A stretch of DNA of 64,000 bases from Ferroplasma acidiphilum (GCF_002078355.1 NZ_CP015363.1:434001-498000), one strand, 5' to 3'. Shown: positions 34,895 through 43,890, counted from the stretch's first letter. The notes: generated by a model from the letters alone, not told the origin. Program-made: numbers and translations.

Positions 34895-37053
34895 ATTACA
34901 CCTCCTAGAAATACCAGAACTATCGCAATAAGTTTTATACCTGCAAAGGGCAACAAAACTCCTCCCCCACCATATATGACCAGATTTTTAAGGAATAGCT
35001 TCAGTGTACTCTGTGGTTTGAATGTGGTTCCCCTGAGTGCCAGTGGTATCAGTGCCGGGATAACTGCAGCATTGAAAATCAAAGCAGAAAGCACTGCAAT
35101 ATGTGGTGAAAGGCCAAGGATATTCAAAGCTCCAAGAGCCGGGATGCTGGCAAACATTATAGGCACTATTGCGAAGTATTTGGCCACATCATTTGTTATG
35201 CTGAATGTTGTAATGGTACCCCTAGTCATCAGGAGCTGTTTTCCAAGCATCACCACATCGATTATCTTCGAAGGGTTTGATTCAAGGTCAACCATATTTG
35301 CAGCATCCTTTGCAGCAAGCGTACCTGATGCCATTGCAAGGCCCACATCCGCAGCTGCAAGGGCAGGAGCATCATTTGTACCATCTCCTATCATTGCCAC
35401 AATCCTGTTCTCAGCCTGTTCATCCTTTACTTTCTGATACTTTGTCTCGGGCTTTGCCTGGGCAACATAATCCTCAATTCCCACCTCGCCGGCAATATTT
35501 TTTGCGGTAAGTGGATGGTCTCCAGTGATCATTACCGGCCTGATGCCCATAGTTTTGAGCCCTAGTATTTTTTCTTTGATTCCCCGTTTAATCACATCCT
35601 TGAAATATATAATCCCTAGGATATCTCCATCCATTGATACTGAAATGGGGGTACCTCCTTCTGATGTTATCCTGGTTACCACATCATCATATCCATCAGG
35701 GCATATTTTTGCGGATTCCTTGATCGATTCTGGAGCACCTTTCTGTATTGTTGTTTCCTGTGTCATGGGTGTCTGTAGCTCGAATTTTCTCCGGAATCTG
35801 TGCCTTTGCAGTATATCCCTCCCTCCTTTAAGCAGGGTAAAATCATCCGCATCGGTAAGTGTTATCCCGCTCTTTCTTGTAACTGCGCTGAATTCTTCCT
35901 GTACTCCTTCTCTCAGGGCATCATATTCCCTCGGAACGAATTTCTTCTTATATGCGAGTTCCAGGATGCTCTTTCCTTCCGGGGTATCATCGTTCCAGGA
36001 CGATAGGAATGCGGCTTCAGCTAATTCCCTTTCTGTGTGGGTGCCTAGTGGAATAAATTCATAGGCTAGCCTGTTTCCAACAGTTATGGTACCCGTTTTA
36101 TCAAGAAGTATCGTGTCTGTGTCTCCTGCAGTTTCTATAGCTTTGCCTGATTTTGCTATAATATTGTTCTTTGACATCCGGGTTATTCCTGAAATTCCTA
36201 TTGCAGGAAGCAGTGCCCCTATGGTTGTAGGCAGAAGGCAAACATACAGGGCGATAAGCACAGAAAGATCGGCTCCAAGGTTAAGCAAAAGGGAGAATGC
36301 AATTAGAGATATAAGAATGATAGTAAATACGCCGGTTAACCCGATAAGCAATATGGAAAGCGCAAGTTCGTTGGGTGTTTTAGGCCTTTCTGAAGATTCC
36401 ACCATCTTCACAAGCTTGCTGATATATGTTTCATCCGGGTTAACGTTAACAATGGCAACAATGGAATCACTTATTACCGTAGAGCCGCCTATAACTGTAT
36501 CGCCCTTAGATTTTTTCACTCCAGCAGATTCCCCTGTGAGGAGTGATTCATCAACCATAGCGATCCCCTCTGTAACTTCAGCATCTATCGGAACCTGGTC
36601 CCCCTTTTCAATGAGTATTACATCTCCTTTCCTGAGTTCTGATGATTTTACAGATTCAATAGTTCTTCCACTGCCTTCATCTTCCTTTATTCTCTTTGCT
36701 ATTCCTTCCTTCTCGAGCTTTTTCAGGCTGGCAGTAGTTACCCTGGATCTGGCTTCGGCAAAGGAATCAGATACTGTACTGAACCATACTGTAATAAGAA
36801 GAATCGCCGCAACATCTGCATAGAACATTCTGCTGCTCTGATGTGCCAGATGGGGAAATGCCCCGGGAACTATTGCCATAAGGAGAACGACAAAGAATGA
36901 CAATTCAACCACGAACATAACAGGATTTCCTATAAGCCGGGCAGGGTTCATCCTCAGGATCGAATCCTTTATAATAAATGCCCAGCTGATATGTCCTTCA
37001 GGGTTTCCTGATTCCTTTTTACCTTCAAAGTTTTTATTTTTATTAAAGAGCAT
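34891..37053 (-). CDS. kdpB: KdpB, P-type ATPase subunit of the potassium pump
   Basis: A 720-residue type IA P-type ATPase. It has TGES in the actuator domain, the phosphorylated aspartate in LLDKTGTITVGN (about residue 315), and MIGDGTNDAPALA at the hinge. It powers high-affinity K+ uptake through KdpA. The start overlaps the end of kdpA by 11 bases and its stop overlaps kdpC by 4 bases. In Thermoplasmatales, K+ uptake supports a reversed, inside-positive membrane potential; that role is from general knowledge. Confidence 0.93.
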   Translation of the reverse strand: MLFNKNKNFEGKKESGNPEGHISWAFIIKDSILRMNPARLIGNPVMFVVELSFFVVLLMAIVPGAFPHLAHQSSRMFYADVAAILLITVWFSTVSDSFAEARSRVTTASLKKLEKEGIAKRIKEDEGSGRTIESVKSSELRKGDVILIEKGDQVPIDAEVTEGIAMVDESLLTGESAGVKKSKGDTVIGGSTVISDSIVAIVNVNPDETYISKLVKMVESSERPKTPNELALSILLIGLTGVFTIILISLIAFSLLLNLGADLSVLIALYVCLLPTTIGALLPAIGISGITRMSKNNIIAKSGKAIETAGDTDTILLDKTGTITVGNRLAYEFIPLGTHTERELAEAAFLSSWNDDTPEGKSILELAYKKKFVPREYDALREGVQEEFSAVTRKSGITLTDADDFTLLKGGRDILQRHRFRRKFELQTPMTQETTIQKGAPESIKESAKICPDGYDDVVTRITSEGGTPISVSMDGDILGIIYFKDVIKRGIKEKILGLKTMGIRPVMITGDHPLTAKNIAGEVGIEDYVAQAKPETKYQKVKDEQAENRIVAMIGDGTNDAPALAAADVGLAMASGTLAAKDAANMVDLESNPSKIIDVVMLGKQLLMTRGTITTFSITNDVAKYFAIVPIMFASIPALGALNILGLSPHIAVLSALIFNAAVIPALIPLALRGTTFKPQSTLKLFLKNLVIYGGGGVLLPFAGIKLIAIVLVFLGGVI

Positions 37054-38704
37054 TTCCTATCCCCTCCAGATGCATAAGAATTGGGCCAATGGCAAGAAAT
37101 GGAAAGAACGTAAGCACTGCCAGTATAAAAATGCTTACGATCAGTATCGCAGGGAAAACCAGGCCATCGGTTCTAAGCGCAGCCTCAGAGCTTCTCTTTT
37201 TTTCATGCATTCTACCGGCAATGGCAAGCATTATAAGTATAGGAATAAATCTTCCAGCCCACATCACTATTCCTGTGGAAACGTTGAAAAATGTTGTGTT
37301 CGCCTGTGTACCCAGATAATCTGATCCATTGTTGGCTGCAGATGAAGTAAACTCATAGAGGATCTGTGTGAAACCCACAGGTCCACTTCCCAACCCAATT
37401 CCATGTACCGCTCCTGTAGCATATGCCAGGGCAGTTGGAACGAGTATTATTATAGGGTGGGCCAGGAAAGCTATGACGGCAAGTTTAACATCGCCAGCAG
37501 TTATCTTGCCACCCAGATACTCTGGGGTTCTGCCTGCCATTAATCCTACAATGAACACAGTTATGATAATATACATAAGCATGTACATAGCTCCGACCCC
37601 AATTCCACCTGGCGTTGCCTGAATAATCATTCCCATGAATGCTGCAAGAATTACAAGAGGATGCATTGCAGCCAGTGAAGTGTTTACGGAGCCCGTGGTG
37701 AATGCCGTTGTTGTTACTGTCCATAGAACTGGAGAAAATCCGCCAAATCTGGTTTCCATACCTGCTCCCAGCGTTGTAACAGGTATCAGGGCTATTGCCA
37801 AATCAATAGCATAAAGTGTGTATGATGCCAGGAGAATGGTTCTCCCCTCATTTCTATTCCGCAACATCCCTCCAAAAAGGAAAGGCATTGAAGTCGGAAT
37901 TAACATCATCATTCCCAATTCCACATAATTGGAAAGCGGGCCTGGATTCTGCAAAGGATATGCAGAATTGGCACCGAAATATCCACCACCATTGGTACCC
38001 AACTGCATGATGGAAACCAGAGAACCAACAGGCCCTACCTTAATTATCTGTGAAATTCCTGAAAGACTTGTTGTCAGATCGTATCCGGATAGAGATTGCG
38101 GAACTCCCAGGGCTATAACTATAATTGCTCCTATTATCGATAGTGGAAGGAGAACGCGAGTTATACTTCTTATAAGGTCGACATAAAAGTTTCCGAGCTT
38201 TGACTTTTCATCTTTCTTACCTACAAATCCCCTGAAAATCGCAACAGCCACAGCGAGTCCAGTTGCTGCTGAAGTAAATTGGAGGGACTGGATTCCTGCC
38301 ATCTGCCCGAGATATGAAAGTGATGATCCCCCGGCATAATGTTGAAGGTTAGTATTGGAAGAAATAGAAAGGGCAGTATTTAATGCCAGTGGCCATTTCA
38401 ATCCAGCAAATTTCATGGGATTCAATGGCAGTACTCCCTGGAATGATAGCACAAGAAATGAAATAATCGCTGTGAATATGCTGAATATAAACAGGGAGAG
38501 AAAATATTCCTTCCATCCCATTTCCTGATTTTTGTCTATGCCTAGAATTTTGTAAATAACATTGTCAACTGGATCCATTATTTTATCAAAAATTGTTTTG
38601 CCGCTGTCATACACACCCTGCAGGTATTTAGCAAGAATCCATGCAAGAAGGACAACTATTGCCCAGACAAGTGCAATAATAAGAAAATAGTAAGGTCCAA
38701 TCAT
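37043..38704 (-). CDS. kdpA: KdpA, potassium-channel subunit
   Basis: A 553-residue membrane protein with about 10 hydrophobic helices and four filter-like loops, for instance SSNTNLQHYAG, GTNGGGYFGANSA, TTTAFTTGSVN and SSAANNGSDYLG. These match the superfamily-of-K-transporters fold of KdpA. It lies between the small protein upstream (4-base overlap) and kdpB. Confidence 0.92.
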   Translation of the reverse strand: MIGPYYFLIIALVWAIVVLLAWILAKYLQGVYDSGKTIFDKIMDPVDNVIYKILGIDKNQEMGWKEYFLSLFIFSIFTAIISFLVLSFQGVLPLNPMKFAGLKWPLALNTALSISSNTNLQHYAGGSSLSYLGQMAGIQSLQFTSAATGLAVAVAIFRGFVGKKDEKSKLGNFYVDLIRSITRVLLPLSIIGAIIVIALGVPQSLSGYDLTTSLSGISQIIKVGPVGSLVSIMQLGTNGGGYFGANSAYPLQNPGPLSNYVELGMMMLIPTSMPFLFGGMLRNRNEGRTILLASYTLYAIDLAIALIPVTTLGAGMETRFGGFSPVLWTVTTTAFTTGSVNTSLAAMHPLVILAAFMGMIIQATPGGIGVGAMYMLMYIIITVFIVGLMAGRTPEYLGGKITAGDVKLAVIAFLAHPIIILVPTALAYATGAVHGIGLGSGPVGFTQILYEFTSSAANNGSDYLGTQANTTFFNVSTGIVMWAGRFIPILIMLAIAGRMHEKKRSSEAALRTDGLVFPAILIVSIFILAVLTFFPFLAIGPILMHLEGIGNAL

Positions 38705-38862
38705 GATGGTTTCCCCTCCAGCCTTTCAAAGTACACTAATGCAGTATCTTTACAATATCGATCCTCTGTCAAAGCCTTCTCAATTTCACGGTTAAATGAA
38801 ATTTTCCTCAATATGCCTTTTAAATTATATCCAGTTTTTGTTTTACTATCTTTGTTATACAT
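38701..38862 (-). CDS. Small soluble protein at the head of kdpA
   Basis: A 53-residue, basic and soluble protein with no membrane helix, unlike KdpF. The sequence runs from YNKDSKTKTGYNLKGI to ALVYFERLEGKPS and matches no domain that I know. ATG 38862 has GAGG nine bases upstream; a GTG at 38901 would add 13 residues including two cysteines (KCKC). Its stop overlaps the kdpA start (ATGA), so translation is probably coupled. It could be a regulatory peptide of the pump; this is position-based inference only. Confidence 0.6.
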   Translation of the reverse strand: MYNKDSKTKTGYNLKGILRKISFNREIEKALTEDRYCKDTALVYFERLEGKPS

Positions 38863-38916
38863 AATATCCTCACATTTACATTTTCCTGAAAAAAAACTCA
38901 CTTCAGGGTGGGTTAA

Positions 38917-39213
38917 TTACTGTTTCCTATCTGACCTAGGTCCTTTATCTGAGGTCAGCACTATAGAACTAACTACGCTCTTGATTCCAGGTATCTTCAT
39001 AATTTTATTTTTCAGAAAATCCCTGAAGTCTTCTATATTTCTAGAACTAATAACTGTTGCTATATCGAATTCGCCTGTAACTTCGTAGACTTCCTCTACC
39101 CGATCAAGTCGGCAGAGTTCATTAACAACGTCTTCTATTTTTGTAGTATCTACAAAAACATCGACTATAGCCGTAACAGGTTTTTCACTCGGTGGCTCGC
39201 TTTCTGTACTCAT
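38917..39213 (-). CDS. Stand-alone RAM (Lrp/AsnC effector-binding) domain protein
   Basis: A 98-residue protein that is only an AsnC-type ligand-binding domain (ferredoxin-like fold): strand VTAIVDVFVD, helix, VEEVYEVTGEFDIATVISS, helix DFRDFLKNKIMKIPGIKSV, strand SIVLTSD. There is no DNA-binding helix-turn-helix. Such single RAM domains bind amino acids or modulate full Lrp proteins. It ends 54 bases before the small kdp-leading gene on the same strand, so it may be the first gene of the kdp operon. TATA-like AAATATTTCATATAT lies upstream. Confidence 0.78.
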   Translation of the reverse strand: MSTESEPPSEKPVTAIVDVFVDTTKIEDVVNELCRLDRVEEVYEVTGEFDIATVISSRNIEDFRDFLKNKIMKIPGIKSVVSSIVLTSDKGPRSDRKQ

Positions 39214-39532
39214 ATTTCTCTGCTGATAATATATATGAAATATTTAAATGTTTGGACATATGCTGGAATATCCCAGAATAACCCTAGGGAACACGAGATT
39301 TCTACGAAATAGTATAATAACACCTATCGTCGATATTACAATTTTCATTTTATCACAATATGATTTTAAAAGAGGGGCGTGAAGTAGCTAACTTCATCTT
39401 TATACTAGAACTTGTAAAAATATTAACTTTTAAATGATCATTAAATAAGATTAAAATCATGAATTGCCGATATATGAAATATCTATCAATTGGTTCATGA
39501 TAAAGAATTGAATAATAAATATTATTAAAATA
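39214..39532. other. Intergenic region upstream of the RAM-domain gene
   Basis: No gene seen. It holds the promoter of the RAM-domain gene at its left side and a near-palindrome GAAGTAGCTAACTTC (about 39380-39394) after a G-rich GAGGGGCG. The latter looks faintly like an insertion-sequence end, but no partner end was found. Confidence 0.4.
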
Positions 39533-39727
39533 TTAAGAATAAAATATATCTGTTCCCGGCCTATGGCCCCAGTATAATGCATAAATGAACCTGTCTTTAG
39601 CATAAATTATTTTTATGCGCAACCGTGGGTAGAATGGATCTGGGCTATCCTTCCTTTCTATATACACATTGAATTTTTCCAAAGACTCTCTGTCAATTTT
39701 TAAGTGAATTGCCAGAGTGCTCCACAT
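39533..39727 (-). CDS. Small hypothetical protein
   Basis: A 64-residue protein, basic and aromatic-rich, with alternating strand-like patterns (LAIHLKI, FNVYIERK, LRIKIIYAKDRFIYALYW). No known domain is recognised. It is divergent from the MEMO-family gene across a 69-base region that contains two tandem TATA-like boxes. The coding pattern is plausible but the short length leaves doubt. Confidence 0.5.
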   Translation of the reverse strand: MWSTLAIHLKIDRESLEKFNVYIERKDSPDPFYPRLRIKIIYAKDRFIYALYWGHRPGTDIFYS

Positions 39728-39756
39728 TTATATATAATCATAATTGGAGTTTAAAC

Positions 39757-39778
39757 CTTTATATAAACTTTATATAAA
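39757..39778. promoter_or_regulatory. Tandem 11-base repeat forming two TATA boxes
   Basis: CTTTATATAAA occurs twice head to tail (39757-39767 and 39768-39778). The second copy is about 25 bases before the ATG at 39797 and fits a leaderless promoter for the MEMO gene. TTTATATAAAG reads on the other strand as well, so the first copy may serve the divergent small gene. Confidence 0.55.
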
Positions 39779-39796
39779 TAATAGTAATTCTTATAT

Positions 39797-40612
39797 ATGG
39801 ATAACACCAGAGAACCACACGTATCGGGGGGATTCTATCCGGATGACTATGAAGCACTTATGGATAGTATTAAGGGTTCCATGGATATAACAATGCCTGA
39901 TATTCGGTATAAAAAACTCATAGGGGCCATAGTTCCACATGGCCAGTATATGTATTCCAGCCATACAGCTGCATATGCATACAAAATAATACAGGAGAGC
40001 AAAAAAAGGACATTCCTTATAATCGGGCCTAACCATTCAAAATTTCCTGCATATCCTGCCATATATCTGGATGGTTACTGGAGTACTCCTCTAGGCTATG
40101 CAAAGGTTAATTCCGAATTATCTGAGAGGCTGCTTTTGAAATCTGATATTATCCATGACGATAAGGAAGCACACATAACAGAGCATTCAATAGAAGTCCA
40201 GCTTCCATTTTTACAATACCTTTTTAAAAGTAATTTTACCTTTACACCATTAATACTTGGGAATCAGGGAGCAGCTATTGCCAGAAACATAGCAGAGACC
40301 ATTGAAAGCCTGGAGGAAAAACCGTTTGTGCTTATAAGCTCAAATTTTAACCATTACCTCCCATATGATAAAAACAATGAGCTGGATCAGATTTTAATAA
40401 ATGACATACAGGAAATGCGTACACTAAAATTTTACCAGGATATTGAAAAATATGGCATTACTGCATGTGGTTATGGGGCTATTGCCATACTTATGTTAAT
40501 TACCAAAAATATGAAAGGGAAAATAGCCCTATTAAACCATAGCAATTCCGGCGATTACAGCAAGGATAGAAAAAGGGTAGTTGGTTATTCTGCCATGATA
40601 GCATATAAATGA
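39797..40612 (+). CDS. MEMO1 / AmmeMemoRadiSam system protein B family protein
   Basis: A 271-residue protein of the MEMO family, related in fold to extradiol dioxygenases. Typical stretches are AIVPHGQYMYSSHTAAYAY, IGPNHS, TEHSIEVQLPFLQYL, SSNFNHYLPY and the C-terminal CGYGAIAILM. The conserved histidines for metal are present. Its usual partners, an AMMECR1 protein and a radical SAM enzyme, are not in the window. The biochemical role in archaea is not settled. Confidence 0.87.
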   Translation: MDNTREPHVSGGFYPDDYEALMDSIKGSMDITMPDIRYKKLIGAIVPHGQYMYSSHTAAYAYKIIQESKKRTFLIIGPNHSKFPAYPAIYLDGYWSTPLGYAKVNSELSERLLLKSDIIHDDKEAHITEHSIEVQLPFLQYLFKSNFTFTPLILGNQGAAIARNIAETIESLEEKPFVLISSNFNHYLPYDKNNELDQILINDIQEMRTLKFYQDIEKYGITACGYGAIAILMLITKNMKGKIALLNHSNSGDYSKDRKRVVGYSAMIAYK

Positions 40613-40667
40613 CAGGGATAATATTTGCGATAAATAATAGTTCGTTAATTTTAAATATATGATAAGA

Positions 40668-40919
40668 TTAAAGTTCCGATTGCTGGCTTAATAATTTTTT
40701 CATTGACAGTGGTATATTTTTCTCAACTATGTGTTTCATGCTCATGTGCCTGTTAGCAATGTATGCATCAATGAATTCATTGCTAATATAATACACAAGA
40801 AGAAAATCTATTATAACTTCATTATCATCAAGCCGCTCTATTTTATCAAACATATGATCACATGAAATTTTAGTAACAAGATACTTAGAAATCTCCCGCC
40901 TTATTATAATATATATCAT
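40668..40919 (-). CDS. Small protein, possibly STAS-like
   Basis: An 83-residue protein. The central part (VIIDFLLVYYISNEFIDAYI) follows the beta-strand plus small-residue and Phe-hydrophobic pattern of STAS-like regulators, but the match is weak. It starts 7 bases after the stop of the nitrilase-type gene, so both are probably one transcript. No function is assigned. Confidence 0.5.
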   Translation of the reverse strand: MIYIIIRREISKYLVTKISCDHMFDKIERLDDNEVIIDFLLVYYISNEFIDAYIANRHMSMKHIVEKNIPLSMKKLLSQQSEL

Positions 40920-40926
40920 AGAGCAC

Positions 40927-41709
40927 TCACAGTTTATATAATTCCGGCCTCCTCTGTTTTAAAACCGGCATTTTTTTCCTTACAGTTGATATCCTGTTTG
41001 TATCAATGATCGAATAAATAATATCTTCATCTTCTGCTGCCCTATTTATTATAGCTCCTATGGGGTCGGTAAATGTAGTTATGCCAGTAAAGCCACCGCC
41101 AATCATGTTAGAAGTAGCCAGGTATGTTGTATTCTCTAGTGCCCTTGTGGATACAAGTGATAACCATTGCTCCTCTTTTATAGGGCCGGCAAACCATGCT
41201 GAAATCAGTATAACCATATCCGCATCATTAAGTGAGTAATTCCTGAAAACCTCAGGAAATCTTATATCATAACATATTAACATCCCAAAATTTATATTTC
41301 CTATTTTCGAAATTTTAAATGGTCCATTTCCATATGTATAAATATCGGATTCCCGGTATCCAAAAGCATCGTACAGATGCGATTTTCTGTAATAATTTAA
41401 TAATTCACCATCGTTTACATATACGGCAGTATCGTAATAATTATGGTCGTAGACCTCATTGATGCCAGTTATTATGCCGATTTTATTGGTTCTGGATATC
41501 TCTTTTATCCTTTTTATATAATTGCCATTAAGCACCTCCGCATTTCTTATTATAGCATCCTTATACTGTGAATAAAACATATAATATTCTGGAAATACTA
41601 TTAAATCAGCGGAATTTGCAGCCGCAGTGCCAGCATAATATTCAATATTTCTTAAGCTTACATCCTTGTCTGCTACAGGCTTTAATTGTGTGAGTGCTAT
41701 TTTTACCAT
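40927..41709 (-). CDS. Carbon-nitrogen hydrolase (nitrilase superfamily)
   Basis: A 260-residue nitrilase-fold amidase. The Glu-Lys-Cys triad is seen in FPEYYM (Glu), YRKSHLYD (Lys) and LICYDIRFPE (Cys). This kind includes omega-amidase, beta-ureidopropionase and similar enzymes; which one is open. ATG 41709 is chosen over the earlier in-frame start because MVKIALTQLKP is the normal first strand and TATA-like ATTTTTATATTAATAC lies upstream. It is followed by a small STAS-like gene. Confidence 0.85.
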   Translation of the reverse strand: MVKIALTQLKPVADKDVSLRNIEYYAGTAAANSADLIVFPEYYMFYSQYKDAIIRNAEVLNGNYIKRIKEISRTNKIGIITGINEVYDHNYYDTAVYVNDGELLNYYRKSHLYDAFGYRESDIYTYGNGPFKISKIGNINFGMLICYDIRFPEVFRNYSLNDADMVILISAWFAGPIKEEQWLSLVSTRALENTTYLATSNMIGGGFTGITTFTDPIGAIINRAAEDEDIIYSIIDTNRISTVRKKMPVLKQRRPELYKL

Positions 41710-41872
41710 AGCATATATAACCTGTATTAATATAAAAATCATACGCATATTCCACTTCTATGCAGTTACCTTCTGGAAATTTCTATATCGAGAGTTTAAT
41801 TATAATCATGTTGAAACAAAGGAAAAATTGAATTTGCTGAAACGTTTTAATATTATCTGCATATAACCAGAT

Positions 41873-42739
41873 ATGAAAACCTTAAAAATTGGTGCTTTAG
41901 CAGATTCCGGAGATCTATACCCATTTATTCCATTACTGGAAAAGAAGGTAAAAAGCGACGATTTTAACCTGGAGTTTGAGTTCATTCCAACTGTGCAGGA
42001 GGTTAATGATAAAATAGTGAAAAAAGATGTTGATATATCAGTTCCATCGGCTGCACTTTACCCTTATATCCAGAATGATTACTTTATCCTTTCAAGTGCT
42101 GTTGCTTCGGCTGTTGACGGAATCACAGGAATGCCCATTCTGGCAATGAAAAAAATGGATATTGATGAAATAAAGAATTCTAAAATAATTGTCCACGGAT
42201 TGAACACCACTGCCTTTAACCTGTATAAGTTGCTAATCGGGAAGTATAAGAAACTTATAGTGGTACACAGGGTCCTCGATGAGGTAAATTCCATGGTGAA
42301 CGAAGACGGTGTTATGGTTGCAGTCCATGAACTTAAGGCAATGTATGACCTGAGAAAGATGGGAGTTGAACCTGTAAGGCTTGCAAGCATGTGGGAAATG
42401 TGGAAACAATTATCGGGCAACAGGCCGATGCCCATGGGAACAGTTGTCATCAACTCTGAAATTGGAGAGGAGTATGCTTTAAAATTCAAGGAATTGTACA
42501 ATAAAAGCAAAAAATATGCCGAATCACATATGGAGGAAATACTGCCTGTAGATGTAAAAATTATGAGAGAGGTGCAGAATTCAGATATCAGCCTTGAAGT
42601 TATAAAGGGTACTATAGGTGCGGATGTAAAGGAATACAATGTTTCCATAGATGATGTAAAATCAGGACTGGAATTCTTCTATGAAATAATGCATAAAAAA
42701 AATCTCCTGCCCGGAGTTAAAGAATTGAGATTGATATGA
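41873..42739 (+). CDS. MqnA/MqnD-like protein (periplasmic-binding fold, futalosine pathway type)
   Basis: A 288-residue protein with the two-lobe fold of MqnA/MqnD. Motifs resemble the family: IGALADSGDLYPFIPLL at the start, KKDVDISVPSAALYPYI for the first hinge and NRPMPMGTVVINSEIG later. MqnA and MqnD act in the futalosine route to menaquinone, and this is closer to the MqnD type by eye. Other Mqn genes are not in the window. A substrate-binding protein of other function is the alternative. Confidence 0.55.
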   Translation: MKTLKIGALADSGDLYPFIPLLEKKVKSDDFNLEFEFIPTVQEVNDKIVKKDVDISVPSAALYPYIQNDYFILSSAVASAVDGITGMPILAMKKMDIDEIKNSKIIVHGLNTTAFNLYKLLIGKYKKLIVVHRVLDEVNSMVNEDGVMVAVHELKAMYDLRKMGVEPVRLASMWEMWKQLSGNRPMPMGTVVINSEIGEEYALKFKELYNKSKKYAESHMEEILPVDVKIMREVQNSDISLEVIKGTIGADVKEYNVSIDDVKSGLEFFYEIMHKKNLLPGVKELRLI

Positions 42740-42812
42740 AAACTACTGGAAATAACTGCATATAGAATCTATAAATAATAAGTGTACTTTCAAATTTTAA
42801 TATTTTAAATAA

Positions 42813-42826
42813 GTGAAGGTTGTGTA
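42813..42826 (+). repeat. Left copy of a 14-base inverted repeat
   Basis: GTGAAGGTTGTGTA at 42813-42826 has a perfect inverted copy, TACACAACCTTCAC, at 43891-43904. The two bracket 1,092 bases that hold the OB-fold membrane gene, a hairpin and decayed reading frames. This is the arrangement of terminal inverted repeats of a small mobile element, but chance is possible. Confidence 0.4.
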
Positions 42827-42859
42827 GATGTATTTAAATAGATAATTATAGATAGGTAT

Positions 42860-43207
42860 ATGAGTAAAATGGCAAGAAATAAACATAAAGGAATAATAGT
42901 CCTTGTAATAATAATTGTACTGGCATTATTAATATACGGCCTTATACCAACTATTCTAAACACCAGCCCTTCTGCAATGAAAGACAATAATTCATATTAT
43001 TTAGCCGGCAAGATAACGCAAGATGTAACAGTAAACGGGCAATCTGCATTCACACTGAATGACAATGGTAAATCAATTACTGTCTTGTATAACGGAACAG
43101 CATCAGTTAATTCCTTTGTACTGGTACACGGAACCTATCAGAATAGTTTGCTAGGGAGCTATATAAACAGCAGTTCAGTAACGCCCTGGCTTTACTCCAT
43201 AAGTTAA
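42860..43207 (+). CDS. Membrane-anchored OB-fold protein (CcmE-like)
   Basis: A 115-residue protein with one N-terminal membrane helix (about 12-32) and a beta-rich outer domain: YYLAGKITQDVTVNGQSAFTLND, SITVLYNGT and SFVLVHGTYQNS. The pattern is that of the OB-fold of CcmE/NirD-like proteins (strands with a central V-x-Y-x-G). The heme-binding His-x-x-x-Tyr of CcmE is absent, so heme delivery is unlikely. It may bind another ligand at the cell surface. It lies inside the 1.1-kb inverted-repeat bracket. Confidence 0.6.
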   Translation: MSKMARNKHKGIIVLVIIIVLALLIYGLIPTILNTSPSAMKDNNSYYLAGKITQDVTVNGQSAFTLNDNGKSITVLYNGTASVNSFVLVHGTYQNSLLGSYINSSSVTPWLYSIS

Positions 43208-43472
43208 TTGATACCAAAATAATACATTTATGCTAATATTTGTGTTAAAGCAAAGGAATTTTTTTCTTATTTGGGCGTTGTAAAATTCTGCGATAGTTTT
43301 GAATCTGCTACATCTTCTTTTATCAGGAATTTATATTCCCAAATTGCAGAAATAAAGATGACCTGAGTTATATTACCAATTCAGATATCTCCATTATTGC
43401 TTTAATTCTATGTTGCCCTTCATATCAATTTCATAAATTCGATAGTGTAAGTAATTGTCTGTAAATTATAAA

Positions 43473-43518
43473 TGGTCTTGCATAATTTAAATTAGGAGAT
43501 GAAAAAAATGCAAGACCA
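43473..43518. promoter_or_regulatory. Hairpin enclosing the start codon of a small open frame
   Basis: TGGTCTTGCAT (43473-43483) and ATGCAAGACCA (43508-43518) are a perfect 11-base inverted repeat. The right arm contains the ATG of the 35-codon open frame, and the loop contains AGGAG (43494-43498), so pairing would hide the start. It might equally be one end of an old insertion sequence. Confidence 0.5.
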
Positions 43519-43615
43519 ATTAGAAGTAATAAAAGAAAAGATAAAAAGTTATGGATTGAACAGAGAGAATATGAGGGATTTAAAGAAGTGGAACCTTAAT
43601 GATAGATATAAATGA
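43508..43615 (+). pseudogene. Short open frame, possible gene remnant
   Basis: A 35-codon frame (MQDQLEVIKEKIKSYGLNRE...) with AGGAG 10 bases upstream. The composition looks protein-like: charged, helical. In the +1 frame a further open run (IDINEGYVTGRKYINMEEINRE) continues to about 43669, as if a frameshift had cut a longer gene. The N-terminal part of an IS-type transposase is one idea. A true small peptide is another. Confidence 0.35.
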
Positions 43616-43763
43616 GGGGTATGTAACAGGAAGAAAATATATTAATATGGAGGAAATCAACAGAGAGTAAGGCTATTTACAATTTACAGAAAATAATGTA
43701 CATTATCTGATTGCACAGTGTTATTCTTATTTCAAAAATTCATTCTCTCTTTTATTGTTTCCT

Positions 43764-43883
43764 TCAATATTCTATCCATATCTGTATTTTCAATATTTTG
43801 TTACCCCCTTGCTCAAAAGGTGTATCATTCCATGTTATTTGATGATTAAATTTGCTAGTAACAGGGGATTTATATTTACACAT
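43764..43883 (-). pseudogene. Short minus-strand frame, possible gene remnant
   Basis: A 39-codon frame (MCKYKSPVTSKFNHQITWND...) with a protein-like make-up. In a neighbouring frame the run NTDMDRILKETIKERMNF goes on to 43732, again as if one base had been lost or gained. No family is recognised. It lies within the 14-base inverted-repeat bracket. Confidence 0.3.
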
Positions 43884-43890
43884 AATTATG

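Noticed and set aside
35525-36823. Long plus-strand open frames over kdpB
   Set aside because: Antisense to a fully conserved P-type ATPase; Ser/Ile-rich composition typical of shadows.
42860-43207. Calling the OB-fold protein a true CcmE heme chaperone
   Set aside because: The heme-binding His-x-x-x-Tyr motif is missing and no other ccm genes are near.
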